Of a stretch of DNA of 57,448 nt, positions 43,285 to 50,146 are shown piece after piece. The position numbers were made by a program, and so were the translations under genes. Position 1 is the stretch's first letter. Every line of letters starts with the position of its first letter. This stretch comes from DASVTR01 sp033855775. GTDB taxonomy: Bacteria > Acidobacteriota > Blastocatellia > Pyrinomonadales > Pyrinomonadaceae. The stretch covers positions 1 through 57,448 of the forward strand of contig JAWVFT010000001.1 of assembly GCA_033855775.1 (NCBI GenBank), in the 5' to 3' direction. The notes beneath the pieces are model-generated. The model searched no databases and was not told where the DNA came from. It saw only the letters and a list, made by a program, of their open reading frames with translations.

Positions 43285-44907
43285 CTATGCGCGCAGTTCG
43301 TCGCTCGTAAGAAAGCGCGGGGGCTGGCGAAACCTGGTCGCCTGCTCGAAGGCGTAGGCCAGTTTGATGAGGACTTGTTCGCTGTAGGCGCGGCCAAAGA
43401 AAGAGATGCCGACGGGCAGGCCATAGATGAAGCCCGCCGGGACGTTGATGTTCGGATAGCCGGCGACCGCCGCGGGCGTCGAGCTTGCGCCGGAGAAGTG
43501 GTCGCCGTTGATGAGGTCTGTCGTCCAAGGCGGCCCGCCCGTCGGCCCTATGAGAGCGTCGAGCTCGTGCTCCGTCATCACCGCATCAATGCCTTCCGCC
43601 CTTGCCATCCGCAGGTTCTTCGCCAGAGCTTCCCTGTACTCTTTGTCCGTCAGCGGCCCTTTGGCTTCGGCGCGGATAAAAATCTCCTGACCGAAGTAGG
43701 GCATCTCGCGGTCGCGGTTCTGCTCGTTGAACTCAATCAACTCTTTCAAAGTGCGAGCCGGAGCAAGGCTGCCGCGCTCGGCCAGATACTTGTTGAGGTC
43801 GGCCTTAAACTCGTACAACAAGACCTCGAACTCCGAGTCGTCAAACTTTCCGGTGGTCGGAATATCCGCCGGGTCAACAACTGCCGCGCCGCTTCGTTTC
43901 ATCACTTCGATGGAGGCTTCCATCAACTTGTCAACGCGGTCGCTGAAGCCGAAAAACTTGCGGGCCACGCCGATGCGCGCGCCGCGCAATCCGTTGGCGT
44001 CCAGAGACGCCGTGTAGTCAATCGCGGTCGCAGCCTTGCGGCTCTGCGTCGCTTCGTCGCGCGCGTCCACGGCGGCGAGAACGTTGAGCAGGATGGCCGC
44101 GTCCGTGACGGTGCGAGCCATCGGCCCGGCTGTGTCCTGGCTGTGGGCAATCGGGATGATGCCCGAACGGCTGACAAGTCCGAGCGTGGGCTTGATGCCG
44201 ACAATCGAGTTTGAAGATGAAGGACAAACGATGGAGCCGTCCGTTTCGGTGCCGATGGCGGCGGCTGCGAAGTTGGCCGCGACGGCTGCGCCGGAGCCGG
44301 AGCTTGAGCCGCAAGGGTTGCGGTCGAGCGCGTACGGATTGCGCGTCTGCCCGCCGCGCCCGCTCCAACCGCTCGTCGAATGAGTCGAACGAAAGTTGGC
44401 CCACTCGCTTAAGTTCGTCTTGCCTAGAATGACCGCTCCGGCTGCGCGCAATCGCTCAACGATGAAGGCGTCGCGCGCCGGAGTCTTTGCGCCGACGAGA
44501 GCCAGCGAGCCTGCCGTCGTCTGCATGCGGTCAGCCGTGTCAATGTTGTCTTTGATGAGCAGCGGGATGCCGTGCAGGGGGCCGCGCGCTCCCTTCGCTT
44601 TGCGTTCGCGGTCGAGCGCGTCGGCAATCTGTAGCGCGTCCGGGTTGAGTTCGATAATAGAGTTGACGGCTGGCCCTTGCTTGTCGAGTTGCTTGATGCG
44701 CTTCAAGTATTTCTCGGCTACGGAGCGCGCCGTCAGCCTGCCGTTCTTCATGCCGTCTTGAAGCTGCGCGATGGTCGCTTCTTCCAACTCGAAGGCGTCG
44801 GCGGTCGCGGCGCGCGGGCCGCTCCGTCTCTCGTTTGAAAGGACGGGACGCGCGACGGCCAGAGCGCTGCCGAGCAAACTGTAGTTGAGGAATCTTCTGC
44901 GATTCAT
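43285..44907 (-). CDS. Amidase (GatA/AmiE signature family), Tat-exported
   Basis: 540 residues. N-terminus MNRRRFLNYSLLGSALAVA fits a twin-arginine signal (RRRFL), so the folded enzyme is probably periplasmic. Ser-cisSer-Lys amidase motifs: LHGIPLLIKDNIDTADRMQT (Lys), NPYALDRNPCGSSSGSGAA (Ser-rich signature with both serines) and GIKPTLGLVSRSGIIPIAHS followed by QDTAGPM. Family members hydrolyse aliphatic or aryl amides, peptide amides or, as GatA, glutamine. Export excludes the tRNA role. It may share a transcript with msrA upstream, though a hairpin lies between them. Confidence 0.9.
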   Translation of the reverse strand: MNRRRFLNYSLLGSALAVARPVLSNERRSGPRAATADAFELEEATIAQLQDGMKNGRLTARSVAEKYLKRIKQLDKQGPAVNSIIELNPDALQIADALDRERKAKGARGPLHGIPLLIKDNIDTADRMQTTAGSLALVGAKTPARDAFIVERLRAAGAVILGKTNLSEWANFRSTHSTSGWSGRGGQTRNPYALDRNPCGSSSGSGAAVAANFAAAAIGTETDGSIVCPSSSNSIVGIKPTLGLVSRSGIIPIAHSQDTAGPMARTVTDAAILLNVLAAVDARDEATQSRKAATAIDYTASLDANGLRGARIGVARKFFGFSDRVDKLMEASIEVMKRSGAAVVDPADIPTTGKFDDSEFEVLLYEFKADLNKYLAERGSLAPARTLKELIEFNEQNRDREMPYFGQEIFIRAEAKGPLTDKEYREALAKNLRMARAEGIDAVMTEHELDALIGPTGGPPWTTDLINGDHFSGASSTPAAVAGYPNINVPAGFIYGLPVGISFFGRAYSEQVLIKLAYAFEQATRFRQPPRFLTSDELRA

Positions 44908-44930
44908 AAGAGCGCTTTCTTCAAGAGCCG

Positions 44931-44973
44931 AAGGCCGGAGCTTAGCGAATGTTGAGAGCCATGCTCCGGCCTT
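44931..44973 (-). terminator. Terminator between msrA and the amidase
   Basis: AAGGCCGGAGC (44931-44941) and GCTCCGGCCTT (44963-44973), perfect 11 bp, 21-nt loop, just downstream of the msrA stop on the minus strand. Confidence 0.65.
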
Positions 44974-44979
44974 TGCCGT

Positions 44980-45450
44980 TCAGATGTGACAATGAGAGAT
45001 GCCGCGCTTTTCAAAATATTGCTGGTGATAATCTTCGGCGCGGTAAAAGGTGGGGGCCGGAGTAATCTCCGTCACGATGGGGCGCGTGTGCTTGCCGCTC
45101 TCTGCGAGCGCCGATTTCGACGCGCTGGCCGCCGCTTCCTGTTCAGGCGTGTGATAAAAGATGGCCGAACGATATTGCGCTCCGACATCCGGCCCTTGCC
45201 GGTTGAGCGTCGTCGGGTCGTGGTTCTCCCAGAAGACGTTGAGCAGTTGCTCGTATGAGACGCGCGCCGGGTCGAACTCGACTTCGACAACTTCGGCGTG
45301 GCCCGTCCGGCCCGAACAGACATCCTTGTAAGTTGGGTTGGGAAACGTCCCGCCCGCGTAGCCGACCGCCGTTTGGGTGACGCCTTCGACCTGACGAAAC
45401 GCCGCCTCGACGCCCCAGAAGCAGCCCGCTCCAAAAGTAGCTTTCTCCAT
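44980..45450 (-). CDS. msrA: Peptide-methionine (S)-S-oxide reductase MsrA
   Basis: 156 residues, cytosolic length. Reduces methionine-S-sulfoxide in proteins. Starts MEKATFGAGCFWGVEAAFRQ with the catalytic GCFWG (Cys10). Conserved VGYAGG, YKDVCSGRTGHAEVVEVEFD, FWENHDPTTLNRQGPDVGAQ and YRSAIFYHT follow. The C-terminus ends in YFEKRGISHCHI with a possible resolving Cys. No MsrB is fused. No signal peptide. Confidence 0.95.
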   Translation of the reverse strand: MEKATFGAGCFWGVEAAFRQVEGVTQTAVGYAGGTFPNPTYKDVCSGRTGHAEVVEVEFDPARVSYEQLLNVFWENHDPTTLNRQGPDVGAQYRSAIFYHTPEQEAAASASKSALAESGKHTRPIVTEITPAPTFYRAEDYHQQYFEKRGISHCHI

Positions 45451-45652
45451 GTTTCTTTCAACTCCGATTCGGTTGGATAATGCTTACTATACACTGCTCG
45501 ATTCATGCGCGCCTAGCGGCTTCGGACTACGGCGAGCACCGCGCCGCATGAGGAAGAACGGGCGCGAAGCATGTTATGATTTCAGCCGCCGTCGCGGTTT
45601 CTCTCCAGACCGCTTTCCGGCAAGCCGACAACGAATGGCAGGAGGATTTTTT

Positions 45653-46639
45653 ATGTTTGGCAGAGCGCTCTTGCGGCTCGTTCCACTCTTCGCTTTGACC
45701 TTCGTCATCTCTGCGCCTGTGGCGCGAGCGCAATCTGTCTTTCATCGCATCGAAGGGCGCGTGCAGTTTCGCGGCACGGTCAACGACGTGCTCGTGCGTC
45801 TCTACCAGCAGGGTGGAATGGTGTTGGTCGAAGAAGCGTTTTCGAGAGGCGAAGGGCAGTTCAGTTTTAACAGGATACCCGAAGGCGATTACGTCATCGA
45901 GACTCTCTCGACCGACAAGTACGCGCCCTCTTCGACGCAAGTCAGCGTGCGCCCGCTCGACCGTCGTCGCTCGCAGGTCTTCATCGTCTACGTCCAACTG
46001 CAACTCAAGCCGGAGCCGGCGACGACGAAGCCCGGCGTCATCACGGCGGACGTGGATGTGAACGTGCCGAAGGACGCGCAGAAGCATTATCGTGAAGGCA
46101 TGAAGGCTCTCGGCAACAATGCTGCGGAACGCGGCGTCGCGGAACTGCAAACGGCCATCAAGCTTTATCCAAACTACTACGCGGCGCGGCTTGAGCTTGG
46201 ACGAGAGTTGCGGCTGCAAAAACAGTTCGCTCAGGCGGCTGAAACGCTCAAGCCGCTGCTTCAGATTGCGCCCAAACGCGACGAGCCGCGCGTCGAGTAT
46301 GGCATCGTCTTGATGGCCCTCGAACAACTGGACGAGGCCGTCACGGTGCTGCGCGAGGCTCTCGCGCTCAGCGAGACAAACTGGGTGCCGCATCTCTATC
46401 TAGGCATGGCTTTGGTAGACAAGGACGCCGCCGAAGCCGAAAAGCAATTGCGCCGCGCCATCGAGTTGAACGAGTTGAAAGCGGCCCGCGCTTATCTCTC
46501 GCTGGCGCGTCTCGCCGCCGCGCGCGGCGAGCGGCAACTCTCTATAGAGCGCTTGCAAACGTACCTCAAACTCGTGCCTGATTCGCCCGACGCCGCCAAC
46601 GTGCAGAAACTCATCGAGCGGCTGCGCGCCAACAAGTAA
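45653..46639 (+). CDS. Secreted carboxypeptidase-regulatory-like / TPR protein (second paralogue)
   Basis: 328 residues from ATG 45653, with AGGAGG (45640-45645) 7 nt before it. A signal peptide (ALLRLVPLFALTFVISAPVA) ends near RAQS. A beta domain follows (RIEGRVQFRGTVNDVLVRLY, QFSFNRIPEGDYVIETLS), then TPRs (AVELQTAIKLYPNYYAARLE style, AEKQLRRAIELNELKAARAY, ERLQTYLKLVPDSPDAANVQ). The order and the closing motif (YLKLxPxSPDAxxVxxxxxxLR) match the protein at 2768-3868. Exported; partner unknown. A perfect 24-bp hairpin follows. Confidence 0.85.
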   Translation: MFGRALLRLVPLFALTFVISAPVARAQSVFHRIEGRVQFRGTVNDVLVRLYQQGGMVLVEEAFSRGEGQFSFNRIPEGDYVIETLSTDKYAPSSTQVSVRPLDRRRSQVFIVYVQLQLKPEPATTKPGVITADVDVNVPKDAQKHYREGMKALGNNAAERGVAELQTAIKLYPNYYAARLELGRELRLQKQFAQAAETLKPLLQIAPKRDEPRVEYGIVLMALEQLDEAVTVLREALALSETNWVPHLYLGMALVDKDAAEAEKQLRRAIELNELKAARAYLSLARLAAARGERQLSIERLQTYLKLVPDSPDAANVQKLIERLRANK

Positions 46640-46660
46640 CGACCCGGAAAGCTTTCAACC

Positions 46661-46716
46661 TCAAGAGAGAAAGGCCACGAAGAAGACTTGTTTTCTTCGT
46701 GGCCTTTCTCTCTTGA
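46661..46716. terminator. Perfect 24-bp hairpin between convergent genes
   Basis: Arms 46661-46684 and 46693-46716 are fully complementary; loop GACTTGTT. The 5' arm contains TCAAGAGAGAAAGGCCACG. It separates the TPR gene from the convergent NtrC-type regulator and probably ends both. Confidence 0.8.
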
Positions 46717-46749
46717 GAGCGCGCTCTCCGCTCGCGTTCATGCTTTCGC

Positions 46750-48138
46750 TTATGACGAAGCGAGCGTGGCGACATCTATGTTGTACTTCCGAATCTTGCT
46801 GTACAGGCGCGGGCGATAGATGCCGAGCATGTTGGCCGCCGCCTGCTTGTTGCCGCCGGTTCTTTGCAGCGTTTTTTCGATGACAAGTTTTTCGATGTCT
46901 TCGAGCGTCATGTTGGGCGGCACGTCCCAACCGGCGTTCTGCGCCGCGCCCTCTGGCATCGAGCCGTTGTCGAACGGCAAATCGAGCGGCTCAATCTTGT
47001 TGCTCTTGGCGAGCAGCACGGCGCGCTCGATGACGTTCTGCAATTCGCGCACGTTGCCCGGCCACGCGTGCGCGAAGAGGCGTTGATAAGCAGCCTGCGA
47101 GACGCCCGTGATGGGCCGCTCATACTTCTTCGCGTACGTTATCAAAAAGTGGTCTGTCAGCAGTTGGATGTCTTCCGTGCGCTCGCGCAAAGGCGGAACG
47201 TGAATCGTGATGGTCGAGATGCGATAGAAGAGGTCGTCGCGCAGGAGGCCGTCGCGGATGGCATCGGCGGGCGGGCGATTGGTCGAAGAGATGAGACGAA
47301 AATCAACGGCGTAGGTCTTCTCCGAGCCTATCTTGCGATAGCTGCGCTCTTGCAGCACGCGCAGTAGTTTCGGTTGCAACTCGACGGGCATCTCCGCGAT
47401 TTCGTCCAGCAGGAGCGAGCCGCCCGCCGCGTGCTGCACCAATCCTTCCTTGTCCGCGTGCGCGCCTGTGAACGCGCCCTTCGTGTGGCCGAAGAGTTCG
47501 GATTCAATCAACTCTTTCGGCAGCGCGGCGCAGTTGACCTTGATGAACGGTTTCTTCGAGCGCAACGAATTATAGTGAATGGCGTTGGCGATTAACTCTT
47601 TGCCCGTGCCGGATTCGCCGACGATGAGGACGTTGGCGTCCGACTTGGCGACCGATTCGATGGTTTCGTAGATGGTCTGCATCTGGCGCGACGCGCCGAT
47701 GATGTTGAAGTATTCGGCGCGCGTGGAAAGCTGACGGCCCATGCTCTCGACGCGGGCCGTCAGTTCGCGGTGCTCCAGAGCTTTTTCGACGAGCGGTTGC
47801 AGTTGGTCGAAATCGAAAGGCTTCTCGACGAAGTAGAACGCGCCCGCCTTCGTCGCTTCCACGGCGCGGGCCACAGTCCCGTAACCTGTGACGACGATAA
47901 TCTCCGTCGAGGGATGCGTGTCCTTCATGTGACGCATGACACTGAGGCCGTCCATGTCCGGCAGTTGCAAATCGCAGATGGCGAGGTGATGCCCGCCCCT
48001 GTCGAACAACTCTATGGCTTCGGCTCCGGTCGCCGCCGTGTCCACCGTATAGCCTTCTTCGGCCAAATGCTGCTTCAGCGAATCGGCCATCATCGGTTCG
48101 TCGTCTACTACTAAGATTCGTGCTTCTTTATTCTCCAC
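46750..48138 (-). CDS. Sigma-54-dependent response regulator (NtrC family)
   Basis: 462 residues. Receiver domain 1-120 with VVDDEP, phospho-acceptor Asp56 (LAICDLQLPDMDG), Thr of VVTGYG and Lys of VEKPFDF. AAA+ domain ~143-380: Walker A GESGTGKE (174-181), sigma-54 contact loop GAFTGA (221-226), Walker B SLLLDEIAEM and R-finger region RDDLFYRIST. A C-terminal Fis-type HTH is at 420-458 (LQRTGGNKQAAANMLGIYRP). It activates sigma-54 promoters on phosphorylation. The kinase gene directly upstream on the same strand (48263-48931) is the likely partner. Target promoters are not identified in the window. Confidence 0.95.
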   Translation of the reverse strand: MENKEARILVVDDEPMMADSLKQHLAEEGYTVDTAATGAEAIELFDRGGHHLAICDLQLPDMDGLSVMRHMKDTHPSTEIIVVTGYGTVARAVEATKAGAFYFVEKPFDFDQLQPLVEKALEHRELTARVESMGRQLSTRAEYFNIIGASRQMQTIYETIESVAKSDANVLIVGESGTGKELIANAIHYNSLRSKKPFIKVNCAALPKELIESELFGHTKGAFTGAHADKEGLVQHAAGGSLLLDEIAEMPVELQPKLLRVLQERSYRKIGSEKTYAVDFRLISSTNRPPADAIRDGLLRDDLFYRISTITIHVPPLRERTEDIQLLTDHFLITYAKKYERPITGVSQAAYQRLFAHAWPGNVRELQNVIERAVLLAKSNKIEPLDLPFDNGSMPEGAAQNAGWDVPPNMTLEDIEKLVIEKTLQRTGGNKQAAANMLGIYRPRLYSKIRKYNIDVATLASS

Positions 48139-48161
48139 CTGTGCTCTACTCCTTCATAAAA

Positions 48162-48273
48162 ACAGTGACAAGTGACGGGTGACAAGTGACGAGCAAAGAC
48201 AAGAAACCAGCGTGCAGGAGATGGCAACTGGTTTTAACTTGATGCTCGCTGCTTGTCACTCGTCACTGCTTTT
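48162..48273. repeat. Inverted repeat of GTGACAAGTGAC words
   Basis: ACAGTGACAAGTGACGGGTG near 48162-48181 and CACTCGTCACTGCTTTTG region (48257-48273) face each other across ~70 nt. It lies in the gap between the kinase and regulator genes and reaches the last codons of the kinase. Same architecture as the repeats at 21591 and 53998 but with a different word. Confidence 0.5.
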
Positions 48274-48931
48274 GTAACGGCAGGCGCACACGGATGGTGT
48301 CTGCCTGCCGTGTAGTCTCGCCGCCGTGCGCCGCTATGATTTTGGCGGCGAGAGACATCCGCAGCGCGTCGCTTCCGGCAAAAGAGTGAAATGGGTCAGT
48401 TCCGTTGGCCGTCACGCTGCTCCACTCTATGACCGCACTCGGCTGGCCTGAGACTTCTTCCGGGCGCAGTTGAATCCTGAGCGGGCCGTTGTTTTCCGCG
48501 GGGCGCAGATTGAGCGCGCCCGCCGTGACGGTCTTCAGGGCTTCGGTCAGGGCCGCGATGTCAAATTCGCCCTCGAACGAGCCGGGCGCGGCGTCAAAGT
48601 TGACGGCCTCATCCGTAGCTTCGCCGCCGGAGAGAGAGCCGACGATTTTTGCAAGGTCAACGCCGTGCTGGCGGCGCAGTTCGAGCGGGCGACCGAAGCG
48701 CACGAGCGTCGTCATGTCGGCGGCGGCCCGTTCCAGCCCGGCGATGAGTTTGCCGATGGTTTCCTGCTCGTCCGCGGGCCGTTCAGTCTTCTCCATCCGC
48801 TTACGCAGAAACGTGGCATAGAGTTTGAGACCATTTAGCTGGTTTTTCAGGTCGTGGACGATTTGGACGGACGCGCGCCCCAGTTCTTGGAGCGCGGTCG
48901 CATCCTGTAACTCCGATAATAACGGCTTCAT
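48263..48931 (-). CDS. Reduced sensor histidine kinase, cognate to NtrC-type regulator
   Basis: 222 residues, no membrane segment or sensory domain. DHp domain with the phospho-acceptor His26 in VQIVHDLKNQLNGLKLYA. The catalytic region is short and degenerate: a recognisable N-box is missing, and only SDALRMSLAAKIIAAHGGET, the remnant of the G-box (usual GLGLSIVKRIVEAHGG), is clear. Either ATP binding is atypical or the protein acts as a phosphotransfer or phosphatase module. It is transcribed before the NtrC-type gene with a 124-bp gap. The start ATG is at 48931. Confidence 0.8.
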   Translation of the reverse strand: MKPLLSELQDATALQELGRASVQIVHDLKNQLNGLKLYATFLRKRMEKTERPADEQETIGKLIAGLERAAADMTTLVRFGRPLELRRQHGVDLAKIVGSLSGGEATDEAVNFDAAPGSFEGEFDIAALTEALKTVTAGALNLRPAENNGPLRIQLRPEEVSGQPSAVIEWSSVTANGTDPFHSFAGSDALRMSLAAKIIAAHGGETTRQADTIRVRLPLQKQ

Positions 48932-49166
48932 ATGGCTTCCGAGCCTTTATCTGGAAGTGTCTCCCATGCTTCGCCGCCGAGCGTCCAGCCCGGCGCGCGT
49001 GTATGGATAAAACCCAAAAGCGACGCTTGGTTGTGTTGCGTTTCGATGCGGCATCTTAACAAAAAAAGCCAGCGTATGCTAGCCATGCATCGCCGCAGAG
49101 CGTTGAGATAAGCTATTATAATTGGACGTTCTCAAAAATATAGCGAGGGCGTCGGAGATGCCTGTA
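48932..49166. promoter_or_regulatory. Divergent control region with TATAAT box
   Basis: 235 bp between the divergent kinase and receiver genes. It contains an exact TATAAT (49117-49122), 45 bp before the receiver ATG, without a good -35 at 16-18 bp. GCCAGCGTATGCTAGCC-like symmetry near 49070 could be a regulator site. No gene seen. Confidence 0.4.
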
Positions 49167-49574
49167 ATGGTCGAAAGTGTAGAGCAAACTGTCAATGGCT
49201 ATCAGCCGTTGACCGTCATGGTGGTTGAGGACTTTGAAGACAATCGTTTTATGATGAGACGTTTGCTGGAAATGAGCGGCTATCGCGTGCTGGAAGCCAT
49301 CAACGGCGAAGAGGCCGTCGAGATTGCCGCGCGCGAACGCCCGAGCCTGATTCTGATGGACTTGAGTTTGCCGCTGCTCGACGGCCTCGCCGCCACACGG
49401 CGCATACGGCAGGTCAAGGAACTGCGCTCGGTTCCGATTGTCGCCGTTTCGGCCCATGATACGGCTGATTTCCACGCCGACGCACTCGCCGCGGGCTGCA
49501 ACGACTACGTGACCAAACCCATTGACTTCGACCAACTGGAAGCCCTTTTAAGTCGCCTGTTGCCGAAAACCTGA
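49167..49574 (+). CDS. Single-domain response regulator (CheY-like)
   Basis: 135 residues from ATG 49167 (GGAG 10 nt upstream); ATG 49158 and TTG 49122 are alternatives. One receiver domain: VVEDFEDNRFM acidic pocket, phospho-acceptor Asp65 (LILMDLSLPLLDG), Ser of AVSAHD and Lys117 (YVTKPIDFDQL). No output domain, so it works by protein contact, as in CheY or phosphorelay receivers. Two genes follow in the same direction, ending with a large kinase, which suggests a common unit. Confidence 0.88.
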   Translation: MVESVEQTVNGYQPLTVMVVEDFEDNRFMMRRLLEMSGYRVLEAINGEEAVEIAARERPSLILMDLSLPLLDGLAATRRIRQVKELRSVPIVAVSAHDTADFHADALAAGCNDYVTKPIDFDQLEALLSRLLPKT

Positions 49575-49605
49575 CCACTCTTAAAGCTTCAATTTCATCT
49601 TTCCG

Positions 49606-50106
49606 ATGTCCGAGAGATTCGCAACGCTGCTGCGTGAATATGAAGGCGTCATCATCCGCGCATGGGCGGACGAAGTTTACGCGGAACGCCGGACGGAACT
49701 GCCCGCGCGCCTCGCCTACGGCCAACTAGTGGGCCACATGCCGGAGCTTTTGGAAGAACTCGCGCGCCTGCTGGCGACGGCCGGCAGCGACGCAGAGATT
49801 GTCGAAGCGACGCGCCGCCTGCGCTCTCATCCGCAGGTGCGTTTCTACCAGGGCTTGCTGCTGGACGAAGTGGCACGCGAGTTGATGCTCTTTCGTCAGG
49901 TGATTACTGATTTTTTTTGGCGCGAGGGCTTGAGCGCCAGGCAGGGAAGCTTTTCTGAACTGCGTGATGCCCTGTGGCGAGCCAATCGTTTCGTTGACGA
50001 GATGATTGCGCAGGTGATAATCGTTTACGCTGCCAGCTTGCGCCCGCCGTTTGAAACACGCATCTCCGTTTGGCCGCCGCCACGACGACGGCGGACGGAT
50101 TTCTAA
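49606..50106 (+). CDS. RsbRD N-terminal-like regulatory protein
   Basis: 166 residues, all-helical. MSERFATLLREYEGVIIRAW and VRFYQGLLLDEVARELMLFR, then RDALWRANRFVDEMIAQVII resemble the N-terminal domain of RsbR/RsbRD proteins (also found in front of histidine kinases), which forms an elongated four-helix sensor. Here it is a free-standing protein between a receiver and a membrane kinase, with 31 bp and 40 bp gaps. Likely a sensor or adaptor of the pair. The C-terminus ends in a basic tail (PPPRRRRTDF). Confidence 0.65.
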   Translation: MSERFATLLREYEGVIIRAWADEVYAERRTELPARLAYGQLVGHMPELLEELARLLATAGSDAEIVEATRRLRSHPQVRFYQGLLLDEVARELMLFRQVITDFFWREGLSARQGSFSELRDALWRANRFVDEMIAQVIIVYAASLRPPFETRISVWPPPRRRRTDF

Positions 50107-50146
50107 CACGGAAACGGATTTCTAATTCGGAATCTGATGAACGATC

